Assembly (NCBI RefSeq): GCF_004135365.1
Contig: NZ_CP035492.1
Span: 2,464,001 to 2,528,000 of the forward strand
From: Paenibacillus protaetiae
GTDB taxonomy: Bacteria > Bacillota > Bacilli > Paenibacillales > Paenibacillaceae
DNA length: 64,000 bases
Reading direction: 5' to 3'
Part shown: positions 36,696-45,055 of the stretch, piece by piece
Layout of the letters: each line of letters starts with the position of its first letter
Position numbering within the stretch: the stretch's first letter is position 1
Notes under the pieces: generated by a model
The model's database searches: none
Told to the model about the DNA's origin: nothing
Seen by the model: the letters and a program-made list of their open reading frames with translations, nothing else
Program-made: the position numbers and the translations under genes

Positions 36696-37130
36696 TCAAG
36701 GCGTGTCAGCAACAATTTTCACATAGCTGTTCCCGCTTTTGACAGCAAGCGCTGCGCTTGGGCTTGTGCCGGGAATCGACCACACTTCCGTACCCGCGGG
36801 AAACGTGTTGGAGGATCTTGCGCCTTCCTCCAGTCGTTCCTCCGAGTGGCGCTCCGCAATTTCCCCCAGCTTCTCGCTAACATTCAGCACCGTCTCCGCT
36901 GTTATCCGGTAAATCACATTGTCCCATTTCACGGATGCAAATGCGTACGATTTTTGCTCGCTTGATAGGGTTACGGAATGATCGTCCCGAAGGGGGGCAA
37001 GCTGATGCTCCAGGTCAGACGGGCCAGCTGGAACGTTGGCCGCTTTCACCTCTGAATGCGAGGATTCGCTGGAGCAGGCGGCCAGAATTATGCAGGCTGC
37101 TATCCCTAACAGCATGAAGGTTTTTTTCAT
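36696..37130 (-). CDS. Small lipoprotein, function unknown
   Basis: This 144-residue lipoprotein has a signal peptide MKKTFMLLGIAACIILAAC with the lipid Cys at position 19. The mature part has no recognisable domain. ATG at 37130 with GAGGTG upstream. Probably anchored to the outer membrane face. No clear partner nearby. Confidence 0.75.
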   Translation of the reverse strand: MKKTFMLLGIAACIILAACSSESSHSEVKAANVPAGPSDLEHQLAPLRDDHSVTLSSEQKSYAFASVKWDNVIYRITAETVLNVSEKLGEIAERHSEERLEEGARSSNTFPAGTEVWSIPGTSPSAALAVKSGNSYVKIVADTP

Positions 37131-37265
37131 ACCAATCACCTCATCCTCTTAACGCAAGCTGCCTGCAAAAGGTTACCAGCATTACCGGAATTGTTCGGTA
37201 TTCAGTTTGGAACGAAATGGTAGATTGTGAATCCCGCAATCCGTCTTGCGGGGTTCAAGACGCAC

Positions 37266-37308
37266 CAAAAGTCCCCGCTGCCCTTGCTGCAAAGGGGTGC
37301 GGGGACTG
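37266..37308 (-). terminator. Terminator of rocA
   Basis: AGTCCCCGC/GCGGGGACT hairpin with CCCTT/AAGGG inside, followed by TTTT on the minus strand. Confidence 0.8.
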
Positions 37309-37353
37309 CAAATGACGGCGCACAGCCGCATACAGCCGGTAAGACGTTCCTGC

Positions 37354-38922
37354 TTACAGCTTCCGGGAAAGCGCCTTGGCTTGCGTAAACAGCAGCAAAT
37401 AATCATAACCTCCGGCTTTCGAATCCGTGCCGGACATATTAAAGCCTCCAAACGGATGAGCGCCAACCAGCGCGCCCGTACATTTGCGGTTAATATATAA
37501 ATTGCCGCAGTGCATCTCTTCAAGCGCTTCGGCAATACGACCCTCGTCAGCGGAAAAAAAAGACCCGGTAAGGCCGTATTCCGTATCGTTGAATAAAGCG
37601 ATTGCCTCCTTATAATCTTTGGCTTTGCCCATCGCCAGCACCGGGCCAAAAATCTCCTCCTGCATAATGCGAGCTTTGCCGTCCACATCCGCAAATATCG
37701 TCGGCTCGATATAATAACCGTTCCCTGCCGCTTTGCCACCGCCGGCAATGAGCTTCCCTTCCGTTTTGCCGATGTCGATATAACGGAGAATCCGCGTATA
37801 GGAGCTTTGGTCAATAACCGGCCCAATCCGGTAATTACGCTCCGGCAGGCCAATCTCCAGCTTTTGGGTAAGCGCGGCTGCTTTTTCCACCACCTGGTCG
37901 TACACCGCCTCTACAATAAATGCACGCGAGCCGGCGGAGCATTTTTGCCCCTGGTAGCCAAAAGCCGACGTCACGATTGCTTGCGCCGCCGCATCCAGAT
38001 CCGCCGTTTCGTCGACAACAATCCCATCCTTGCCGCCCATCTCGGCAATGACGCGTTTGATCCAGATTTGGCCCTCCGCCGTCTGCGCGGCAAGCGCGTT
38101 AATATGAAGGCCAACCTCCTTGGAGCCGGTAAAGCTGACAAAACGGGTGCGCGGATGAGACGTTAAATAATCGCCGATTTCCGCGCCGCTGCCCGGAATA
38201 AAATTCAGAACGCCGTCCGGCAGGCCAACCTCCTTCATCAGCTCCGCAAAGTGGTAAGCCACAATAGCAGACTGCGAGGACGGCTTCAGCAGCACGGTGT
38301 TGCCCGTCACAATCGCTGCGCACGTCATGCCGGTGCAGATCGCATTCGGAAAATTCCACGGCGGCAGAATTACGCCTACGCCAAGCGGAATATAATTCAC
38401 TTTGTTGACCTCGCCCAGCACCGCCGTTAAAGGAAGCGTCTCGTTAATGCCCTCCAGCCTCATCATTTCCCGGGCGTAAAATTCCATAAAATCAATCGCT
38501 TCCGCCGTATCCGCATCGGCTTCCGCATAGTTTTTACCGGATTCCAGCACCATCACCGCCGAGAACAAATGCTTGCGCTCGCGCATCCGCTTTGCCGCCT
38601 GCAGCAAATATTCCGCCCGCTCCCTTGCGGGAGTTTTCCGCCAGCTTTCGAACGCGGCAAGCGCCGTTTGCATCGCTTTTTCCGCCAGCCCCACATCGGC
38701 TTTGCTGACATAACCAACCACTTCATCCAGGTTGCCCGGGTTGATGGAGACGATGTGGTCCTCCGTCACGATACGTTCGGAACCAATCAGCAGCGGATAT
38801 TGCCGCCCGAAGCCGGTTTTTACCTGCGCAATCGCAGCTTCCATCGCCTTCCGGTGATGCTCTTGCGTAAAATCAGTTAACGGTTCGTTTGCAAACGGCG
38901 TTATACGGGCATATAATCCCAT
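37354..38922 (-). CDS. rocA: 1-Pyrroline-5-carboxylate dehydrogenase
   Basis: It oxidises glutamate semialdehyde to glutamate with NAD in proline and arginine breakdown. 522 residues, typical of RocA/PutC. Catalytic features: Glu in IAEMGGKDGIVVDETADLDA, Cys in GYQGQKCSAGSRAF, plus PWNFPNAICTGM and EEIFGPVLA. ATG at 38922 with GGGGAG upstream; in-frame sequence before it is not protein-like. Monocistronic. Confidence 0.93.
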   Translation of the reverse strand: MGLYARITPFANEPLTDFTQEHHRKAMEAAIAQVKTGFGRQYPLLIGSERIVTEDHIVSINPGNLDEVVGYVSKADVGLAEKAMQTALAAFESWRKTPARERAEYLLQAAKRMRERKHLFSAVMVLESGKNYAEADADTAEAIDFMEFYAREMMRLEGINETLPLTAVLGEVNKVNYIPLGVGVILPPWNFPNAICTGMTCAAIVTGNTVLLKPSSQSAIVAYHFAELMKEVGLPDGVLNFIPGSGAEIGDYLTSHPRTRFVSFTGSKEVGLHINALAAQTAEGQIWIKRVIAEMGGKDGIVVDETADLDAAAQAIVTSAFGYQGQKCSAGSRAFIVEAVYDQVVEKAAALTQKLEIGLPERNYRIGPVIDQSSYTRILRYIDIGKTEGKLIAGGGKAAGNGYYIEPTIFADVDGKARIMQEEIFGPVLAMGKAKDYKEAIALFNDTEYGLTGSFFSADEGRIAEALEEMHCGNLYINRKCTGALVGAHPFGGFNMSGTDSKAGGYDYLLLFTQAKALSRKL

Positions 38923-39025
38923 CGGTCCAGCTCCCCTCTCTGTGCAGAACGCTGCACACTGCTCATTCCTTTTATTGTATGTATAGATAAATACGCCCGT
39001 TTTGTGAGTACAGAACGAAAATGGC

Positions 39026-39055
39026 TTGAAGAAGCCCCTCTTGAACGGGTACAAT
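39026..39055 (+). promoter_or_regulatory. SigA-type promoter of the ZTP-riboswitch folD transcript
   Basis: TTGAAG (39026-39031), 18-bp spacer, TACAAT (39050-39055). Confidence 0.55.
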
Positions 39056-39070
39056 AAAAGAAATAACAGC

Positions 39071-39199
39071 GGTATGCGACTGGCGATGAAAGTGGAATCA
39101 ACCACAAGGAAGCATACGGCTTGATCGTGCCGTTCGCCTGGGGAAAGTATTTGCGTGGCCTACGTCTGCCATAGACGAGGCATGCGAATGCTTTTTTTA
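39071..39199 (+). ncRNA. ZTP riboswitch (pfl motif) with terminator
   Basis: Conserved features are in order: helix GTATGC (39072-39077) with GCATAC (39112-39117), GACTGGCGA, hairpin GTGG/CCAC (39092-39105), GGAAGCATACGG, and the downstream GCCGTTCGCCTGGG. The GGCGA (39082-39086) / TCGCC (39134-39138) pseudoknot is present. The usual GGGCA reads GGGGAA here. A hairpin ending in seven T (39192-39198) follows. ZTP/ZMP binding should allow transcription of folD. Confidence 0.85.
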
Positions 39200-39244
39200 T
39201 TTATCCGGAGGTTATCAATCGCTCAACAAGGAGATGGATGAAAC

Positions 39245-40123
39245 ATGGCGGACATATACAAAGCCAAGGAAGCGGCGGAAGCCGTATATGAAACGATAAA
39301 ACACGGAGTGGCAGACTGGAAAAGACAGGGGATCACGCCGCGTATCGCTACTCTGCTGGTGGAGGGCGACCCGGCTTCGGCTTATTACGCGGAAGCGAAA
39401 CGGAAAACTGCAGGCAAGCTGGGCATATCCTTTGAGCTGCATAGCTTTAAAGCGGACGTATCCGAAGCGGAGCTGCTTCAGTGCATCAGCCGGTTAAACG
39501 AGAACCCGGATGTGCATGGCATTATGCTGGAGCTGCCGCTGCCGAAACATTTGAATCCCGGCACGATTGAAGCTGCGATTGCGCCAACGAAAGACGTGGA
39601 CGGCGTAACGCCTGCCAACAAGCTGGCGACCGTGACGGGAGCCGCCGGCTTGTACCCGGCCACGCCGCAAGCGTGCATCAAGCTGGTGAAGCATTACGGC
39701 CATAAGCTGGAAGGCGTTAACGTGACCTTGGTCGGCTGCGGCCGAACGGTCGGCCTGCCGCTGTTCCATTTGCTGCAGCGGGAACACGCAACCGTGACGG
39801 TATGCCATGCGTATACGCCGGACCTTACGCCGCATCTAAAGCAGGCGGCTATTTCCTTTGTTGCGGTCGGCAATCCCGGCACCGTAACGAAAGAGATGGT
39901 CCATCCGGGTCTTGTGCTGATCGACGCAGGCATTAACGAGACGGCGGACGGCTCCATCGTTGGCGACGTTGCGGCGGATGCCGGGCAGCATGCCGCTGCC
40001 TATTCCCCTGTGCCGGGCGGAGTCGGCACGCTTACGACTGCCGTTCTGTTCGAAAACCTGCTGAAAGCCATTCAGCTGCAAACCGAAAGGAATGTTAACT
40101 ATGAGTACGCCCATTTCGTTTGA
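39245..40123 (+). CDS. folD: Bifunctional methylene-THF dehydrogenase/methenyl-THF cyclohydrolase (divergent FolD)
   Basis: One-carbon folate metabolism. 292 residues. Seen: ASAYYAEAKRKTAGKLGISF (the Tyr/Lys region), KDVDGVTPANKL, PATPQACIKLV and PVPGGVGTLTTAVL. The nucleotide loop reads VGCGRTVGLPL, two residues shorter than the usual GRSxxVGxP and without its Ser, so this is a divergent branch. ATG at 39245 after AAGGAG. Under the ZTP riboswitch; overlaps the next gene. Confidence 0.87.
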   Translation: MADIYKAKEAAEAVYETIKHGVADWKRQGITPRIATLLVEGDPASAYYAEAKRKTAGKLGISFELHSFKADVSEAELLQCISRLNENPDVHGIMLELPLPKHLNPGTIEAAIAPTKDVDGVTPANKLATVTGAAGLYPATPQACIKLVKHYGHKLEGVNVTLVGCGRTVGLPLFHLLQREHATVTVCHAYTPDLTPHLKQAAISFVAVGNPGTVTKEMVHPGLVLIDAGINETADGSIVGDVAADAGQHAAAYSPVPGGVGTLTTAVLFENLLKAIQLQTERNVNYEYAHFV

Positions 40124-40739
40124 TCAATCGATTCGCAGCTTCCTTAAGGAAGCTGGAAGCGCAAGCCCGACGCCAGGCGGCGGGAGCATCGCCGCTGTTG
40201 CCGCTGCGCTAGGCGCGGCCATGACCGCGATGGTCGGCAGCTTGTCGCAAAGCAGCAAATTCGCCGAAGTAAAACCGCAGATGGACGCCGCTCTTGCGAA
40301 AATGAACGCCTTGACGGCGGAATGCGAGCAGTTGATGGGGGACGACATCACTGCATTTGATGCATATATGGCCGCATTAAAGCTGCCGAAAGAAACGGAG
40401 GAGCAGAAGCTCCTCCGCAAGCAGGCGCTGCAGCAAGCAGCAGCCGGTGCGATCGCTGTCCCGCTCCGCCTGCTGGAGGCCTGTGCCGGAGGGATCGCCG
40501 TTGCCGGCACGATCGCCGAGATTGCGAATGCCAACGTCATCTCTGATCTTGGCATCGGTGTCCTTATGCTTGAAGCAGCCGCGCAGTCTGCATTGCTGAC
40601 GGTCGAAATCAATTTACCGCAAATCAAGGATGAAGGGGAGCGCAGCCGCTGCTTCACGCAAGCCGATTCGCTCATCCGCCAAATGGAAGCGCAAAAAAAC
40701 AGCCTGCTGGCTGTTGTCCGTAAACGTATGAACGAATAA
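40101..40739 (+). CDS. fchA: Cyclodeaminase/cyclohydrolase family protein (FTCD_C, FchA-like)
   Basis: This 212-residue protein of the formimino-THF cyclodeaminase/methenyl-THF cyclohydrolase family has the typical start TPGGGSIAAVAAALGAAMT. The reaction is probably 5,10-methenyl-THF hydrolysis, or formimino-THF deamination. ATG at 40101 with AAAGGA upstream, 23 bp inside folD. Two proteins of overlapping function in one operon; FchA may complement or replace the cyclohydrolase side of the divergent FolD. Confidence 0.83.
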   Translation: MSTPISFDQSIRSFLKEAGSASPTPGGGSIAAVAAALGAAMTAMVGSLSQSSKFAEVKPQMDAALAKMNALTAECEQLMGDDITAFDAYMAALKLPKETEEQKLLRKQALQQAAAGAIAVPLRLLEACAGGIAVAGTIAEIANANVISDLGIGVLMLEAAAQSALLTVEINLPQIKDEGERSRCFTQADSLIRQMEAQKNSLLAVVRKRMNE

Positions 40740-40772
40740 GCGCTGCAACTGTGCCGGAGCGGCTGGATTTAC

Positions 40773-40922
40773 GCTGGCAGGCGTTGCGATCGCTGTCGAG
40801 CATCAGCCGGGATTCCTCCGGCCGGGGGCGATGACCTAGTTCACATCGGCCGAAGCCGCGCTGACCGGTGTTGCGATGGCTGTGCTCGCATCAGCCGGAA
40901 TTCCACCGGCTGGGGTTACGAT
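40773..40922. repeat. Imperfect direct repeat (about 62 bp, 87-88 bp apart)
   Basis: Copies at 40773-40834 and 40860-40922 share a GTTGCGATnGCTGT block and a CATCAGCCGG block with the bases after them. One copy is the 3' end of the small secreted-protein gene, the other lies beyond its stop codon. Confidence 0.75.
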
Positions 40923-41156
40923 AGGCAAGCTGGAGTAGCTGCTTTCGCCGGCGTGATACGGGCTGGATCTCGCGTGATGGAAAGAGGGCGCCACTTCATT
41001 GGCATCCGAATGGAAGGGGAGTTCGCTTTCCATCCCTTTAAACTCGTAACTGGCCTGAAACAAAATTTGTTTCAATAGATTATCCGCATAAATAACCAAC
41101 GCGCAGGCAAGCGCAATTCCGCACACCAGTCCGACTGCCTTTTTCCTCATCTTCAT
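40836..41156 (-). CDS. Small secreted or membrane-anchored protein, unknown
   Basis: This 106-residue protein starts with MKMRKKAVGLVCGIALACAL, a signal peptide or N-terminal anchor. The rest is low in complexity near the C-terminus (Ala/Pro/Ser/Thr). I do not recognise a family. The sequence coding for its last 20 or so residues is present again downstream of the stop. Confidence 0.65.
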   Translation of the reverse strand: MKMRKKAVGLVCGIALACALVIYADNLLKQILFQASYEFKGMESELPFHSDANEVAPSFHHARSSPYHAGESSYSSLPIVTPAGGIPADASTAIATPVSAASADVN

Positions 41157-41324
41157 TCTCCCTCAATCTCGAATCATTCCGTTATCTCCGCCCAACTGAA
41201 ACCGACACTTTTTAGACGCACCGTTTGCTGGATTAGTTTCTAGTTTTTTTAAAACTTTTGACGGCGGCAACAAGAAAAATAATATTGTATTGTTATTCAT
41301 TATATTGAATGGAAGGAATAAACG

Positions 41325-42068
41325 ATGATGGAACTGAAACACGTGGAAGAGCTGGCATTAAATCAATGGCCGGCTTTATCGGCCTTGCTGTATGACGGCT
41401 GGCTGCTTCGTTTTGCCGAAGGTTATACCAAAAGGTCCAATTCGGTCAGCCCCATCTTTGGCTCTTCCTTGGATACGGCCGCCAAAATTGCCGCCTGCGA
41501 AGAACTGTATGCCAGCCAGCAGCAGCCTGCTATTTTTAAAATTACGCCGTTTGTGCAGCCGGAGGGGCTGGACCAGCAGTTGGCGGAACGGGGATATGTA
41601 CGGGTGGACTCGTCCTTTATTCAGACGCTTAGCCTGGATCAATTGCAGCAGCCCCGCCTGGGCGGCGCCGTCATTCGGGAGACATTGACCGCAAACTGGC
41701 TGGTCGACTTTTGCAGGTTGAATCCGGGCAGTGCTGCACACCGCTCTGTGATGGAGCAAATAATTACCCGGATCATCGGCAAAACCGGCTTCATATCACT
41801 TGTTCAAGACGGCCGGACAGTGGCATGCGGCTTTGGGGTTATCGAACGGGGCTGCATCGGACTGTATGACATTGTAACGGATGAGGCATGCCGGAACAAA
41901 GGCTACGCCGAGCAAATGATCACCCATCTGCTCCACTGGGGCAAAAGCAACGGTGCCGCCAGCAGCTATTTGGCGGTCATCGCACAGAACAAGCCCGCCC
42001 TGCGGCTTTACGAGAAGCTGGGGTATAAGACGGCTTACGAGTACTGGTACCGGGTACGCCCGAATTAA
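41325..42068 (+). CDS. GNAT-family N-acetyltransferase
   Basis: This 247-residue acetyltransferase has the C-terminal GNAT core: GLYDIVTDEACRNKGYAEQM (the acetyl-CoA loop with RNKGYA), followed by LAVIAQNKPALRLYEKLGYK. The N-terminal half is a second, weaker domain. ATG at 41325 (or the next codon) after GGAAGGA. Acceptor unknown. Monocistronic. Confidence 0.83.
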   Translation: MMELKHVEELALNQWPALSALLYDGWLLRFAEGYTKRSNSVSPIFGSSLDTAAKIAACEELYASQQQPAIFKITPFVQPEGLDQQLAERGYVRVDSSFIQTLSLDQLQQPRLGGAVIRETLTANWLVDFCRLNPGSAAHRSVMEQIITRIIGKTGFISLVQDGRTVACGFGVIERGCIGLYDIVTDEACRNKGYAEQMITHLLHWGKSNGAASSYLAVIAQNKPALRLYEKLGYKTAYEYWYRVRPN

Positions 42069-42619
42069 GTTTCTAGCAGCCATAAGCAAGGGCTAGCTGC
42101 AGATTTCTCCCCCTTCATGCACTTCGTATTGTGTAACTTGAACCACCGGGTAAAATATGCGCCTGCAAGAAGCAGATTAGCGGTGCTGCGGAACGGCACG
42201 CACGGCTTGTTGCGTTGCAGATAACACGATGGCTGTGGCCAGGGAATGCCCGATGTGTTCCGTTGCAAGGTTGCACGATGGGCTATGTATGAGGCACTCT
42301 GCCAATGTCGCAAATGTAAATATGCATTTGTTTCTTCTACATTCCTAATTAATTTCACTTTAAAATGCATTTTTGCATTTGTTTTAATTGAAAATAGCCG
42401 AAAATGAGCATTTCAAGAAAAATCACCTGCATATTTGCATTTAATTCGTAAATTCACCGCTTTTCATTAAGAATCAAATGCATTTTTGCATTTGCGCGCA
42501 ATGCCTCTCACAAGTTGCTCCACACACGGCGAATTGGGCTGCGCACTGCCACGGCGTGCTGCGTCCAAAAAAGGCGGCGCCCCCATCGTGTTTGATGGGG
42601 GCGCCGCCTTTCACTACAA
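42069..42619. repeat. Gene-free stretch with two families of short repeats
   Basis: No gene is convincing in this 551-bp stretch. It holds two copies of a CGTTGCAnnnnnnCACGATGG motif (42213-42232, 42261-42281). There are also four copies or variants of a palindromic AAATGCATTTTTGCATTTG motif (near 42311-42330, 42363-42381, 42427-42442 and 42475-42494). An ORF on the minus strand over the region has no protein-like features. The stretch ends in the opp operon terminator. Confidence 0.7.
42567..42612 (-). terminator. Terminator of the opp operon
   Basis: AAAGGCGGCGCCCCCATC pairs fully with GATGGGGGCGCCGCCTTT; six T follow on the minus strand. Confidence 0.92.
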
Positions 42620-43093
42620 TTACTCCACAATAACAGCAAGCTCTTCCTGCGGCTGAAGCGCAATGGAAATCCGGATGCGCTCCGCTTGCTCCACAACATC
42701 GCCGCTGAAAAAACGCCAATATAACGGAATCATGCTGCGTAACAGATTATATTCCGCGCTGCTAAGCGAAAGCTCCTCAATCCGGTCGCCCTGGAAGCGG
42801 TAATCCGTCCCCTCCCGCTTGCCGAATTTGATCGCCAGCAAATTTTTAATGCCGCCGATTGTAATAAACGGGAACCGGTACCCTTCCCGCACCGCAGTCT
42901 CCACCGCCTGCCAGTTATCCTTGGCAAAGCCAAGCAGCCGGTCCCATTTCACCTCGGGATCAATCTTCTCCGCCAGCTCCGCTTCGCTGCCTCTGCGAAG
43001 CATCGCCACAATATCGTCCGCCGCCAGCCCATTGGCGGCAATCCGCTCCAGCTGCAATGCGTACAGCTGCGGAACCGTTACTTTACGGCTCAT
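42620..43093 (-). CDS. Hypothetical protein at the end of the opp operon
   Basis: This 157-residue protein has helical, charged sequence and no membrane segment; family not recognised. ATG at 43093 overlaps the TGA of oppF (ATGA), so it is translated with it. A strong terminator follows. The position suggests a role tied to peptide uptake, but nothing in the sequence shows it. Confidence 0.7.
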   Translation of the reverse strand: MSRKVTVPQLYALQLERIAANGLAADDIVAMLRRGSEAELAEKIDPEVKWDRLLGFAKDNWQAVETAVREGYRFPFITIGGIKNLLAIKFGKREGTDYRFQGDRIEELSLSSAEYNLLRSMIPLYWRFFSGDVVEQAERIRISIALQPQEELAVIVE

Positions 43094-44064
43094 ACGAGAT
43101 GGCACGCGACATAATGGTCGCTCCCCACATGGCGGAATTCCGGTTTTTCCTCTTTGCAGCGGGCTACTGCAAACGGGCAGCGCGTATGGAACTTGCAGCC
43201 GGCAGGCGGATTAGCAGGGCTGGGCAGCTCCCCGCTTAATACGATCCGCTCGCGTTTCAGCTTCGGAATCGGGATCGGCACAGCCGACAGCAGCGCTTTC
43301 GTATACGGATGCAGCGGATTGCGGAACAGCTCGTCCCGCGGAGCCGTTTCCATCATCGAACCCAAATACATAACGCCGATTCGTGAGCATAAATGCTCCA
43401 CAACGCTTAAGTCATGGGAGATGAACAGGTAAGTCAGCCCTTTTGTATCCTGCATTTTGCGGAACAGGTTAATGATCTGTGCTTGAATCGATACGTCCAG
43501 CGCAGATACCGGCTCGTCGGCAATAATGAGCTCCGGGTCAAGCGCCAGCGCCCGGGCGATACCGACGCGCTGACGCTGGCCGCCGGAAAACTCATGCGGG
43601 AACCGGTCGATATGATACGACGACAGGCCGCATGCTTCCAGCACTTCGAGCACGCGGTCGCGAACTTCGGCCTGCGGCACAAGGCCGTGGTCGAGCAGCG
43701 CTTCGCCAATCGCATCGCCAATCCGCACGCGCGGATTGAGCGAGCTGTACGGATCCTGGAAGATGAGCTGCATCTGCGGGCGCAGCTTCCGGAGTTCCTC
43801 CGGCTGCAGCGTATGCAGGTCAATCCCTTTAAACGTAACAGTCCCGTCCGTTTTGTCCGTCAGGCGCAGAATCGTCTTGCCAACTGTGCTTTTTCCGCTG
43901 CCCGACTCGCCGACCAGGCCAAACGTTTCGCCTTTGCGGATCGAAAAGCTGATATCGTCTACAGCTTTAACCTGTCCGACCGTACGGCTGAACAAACCGG
44001 ATTTGATCGGAAAATATTTTTTAAGCCCGTTTACCTCAAGCAATGGCTGAACGGTCTCAGACAT
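43090..44064 (-). CDS. oppF: Oligopeptide ABC transporter ATP-binding protein OppF
   Basis: One of the two ATPases driving peptide uptake. 324 residues. Walker A GESGSGKST near residue 51, FSGGQRQRVGIARAL, Walker B DEPVSALDVSIQAQ, and a C-terminal oligopeptide/dipeptide tail with CKFHTRCPFAVARCKEEKPE (the iron-sulfur-like Cys motif of the family). Overlaps the oppD end by 8 bp. Confidence 0.9.
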   Translation of the reverse strand: MSETVQPLLEVNGLKKYFPIKSGLFSRTVGQVKAVDDISFSIRKGETFGLVGESGSGKSTVGKTILRLTDKTDGTVTFKGIDLHTLQPEELRKLRPQMQLIFQDPYSSLNPRVRIGDAIGEALLDHGLVPQAEVRDRVLEVLEACGLSSYHIDRFPHEFSGGQRQRVGIARALALDPELIIADEPVSALDVSIQAQIINLFRKMQDTKGLTYLFISHDLSVVEHLCSRIGVMYLGSMMETAPRDELFRNPLHPYTKALLSAVPIPIPKLKRERIVLSGELPSPANPPAGCKFHTRCPFAVARCKEEKPEFRHVGSDHYVACHLV

Positions 44065-45043
44065 GGGCTATCGCCTCCTCCTCGTACAACCAGCAAGCCG
44101 CCTTCTGCTGCCCGCCGACCTGCTTCAATGCAGGCTGCTTCGTCCGGCAAATGTCCATGCAATGGGCGCAGCGGTCATGGAAATAACATGACGGTACCAG
44201 CTCCAGCGGATTCGGCACCTGCCCCGGAATGGAATAAAGTTCGTCCTGGCGCTGGTTAATGATCGGCTTCGACTTCAGCAAGCCTTGCGTATACGGGTGT
44301 TTCGGATTTTCGAACAGCTCGACTACTTCGCCTTCCTCCACGACCTTGCCTGCATACATTACAACAACGTAATCGGCCATTTCGGCCACAACGCCCAAGT
44401 CATGCGTAATGAGCAAAATAGACGTATCGGACTCTTCCTTGAACTTGCGGAGCATGTCCAATATTTGCGCCTGAATCGTTACGTCCAGCGCCGTTGTTGG
44501 CTCGTCGGCGATCAGCAGCTTTGGTCCGCACGAAATCGCAATGGCGATCATGATGCGCTGCAGCATGCCGCCGCTCAGCTCATGCGGATAGCTGTCCGCA
44601 ATTTGCTCGGCGCGGGGAATGCCAACTTCGCCGATCAGCTCGATCGCCCGCTTCCGGGCCGCTTTTTTGCTGAGCTTCTGATGCTCCATCAGCGGCTCCA
44701 TAATCTGCTCGCCAATCTTCAGGACCGGGTTCAGCGACGTCATCGGCTCCTGGAAAATCATCGCGATCTCGTTGCCGCGTATCGTGCGCAGCTCATTGCG
44801 GCTCAGCTTCAGCAGATCCTCGCCGTCAAACCGGATGCTGCCGCCGGCAACACGGCCGGCCGGACCTTCAATCAGCCCCATAACCGACATGGCAGTGATG
44901 CTTTTGCCGCTGCCCGACTCGCCTACGATGCAGACGATTTCGCCTTTGCGCACGTTCAAGCTAATATCATCAACGGCACGTACCGTGCCTTCTTCCGTTT
45001 TAAAATGCGTCTGCAAATGTTCAATCTCAAGCAAGTTGTTCAT
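44057..45043 (-). CDS. oppD: Oligopeptide ABC transporter ATP-binding protein OppD
   Basis: The second ATPase, 328 residues. Walker A GESGSGKSIT, LSGGMLQRIMIAIAI, Walker B DEPTTALDVTIQAQ, and the C-terminal CYFHDRCAHCMDICRTKQPA Cys-rich tail typical of Opp/Dpp ATPases. The start at 45043 (ATG before NNLLEIEHL) is used; a GTG at 45055 is also possible. Located between oppC and oppF. Confidence 0.9.
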   Translation of the reverse strand: MNNLLEIEHLQTHFKTEEGTVRAVDDISLNVRKGEIVCIVGESGSGKSITAMSVMGLIEGPAGRVAGGSIRFDGEDLLKLSRNELRTIRGNEIAMIFQEPMTSLNPVLKIGEQIMEPLMEHQKLSKKAARKRAIELIGEVGIPRAEQIADSYPHELSGGMLQRIMIAIAISCGPKLLIADEPTTALDVTIQAQILDMLRKFKEESDTSILLITHDLGVVAEMADYVVVMYAGKVVEEGEVVELFENPKHPYTQGLLKSKPIINQRQDELYSIPGQVPNPLELVPSCYFHDRCAHCMDICRTKQPALKQVGGQQKAACWLYEEEAIAHV

Positions 45044-45055
45044 GATGGCATGCAC

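Noticed and set aside
42065-42370. An open frame on the minus strand over the repeat-rich stretch
   Set aside because: The sequence is built from repeats and does not resemble a folded protein.
42311-42494. Possible CRISPR-like array of AAATGCATTTTTGCATTTG
   Set aside because: Only four short, variable copies with uneven spacing and no cas genes nearby.
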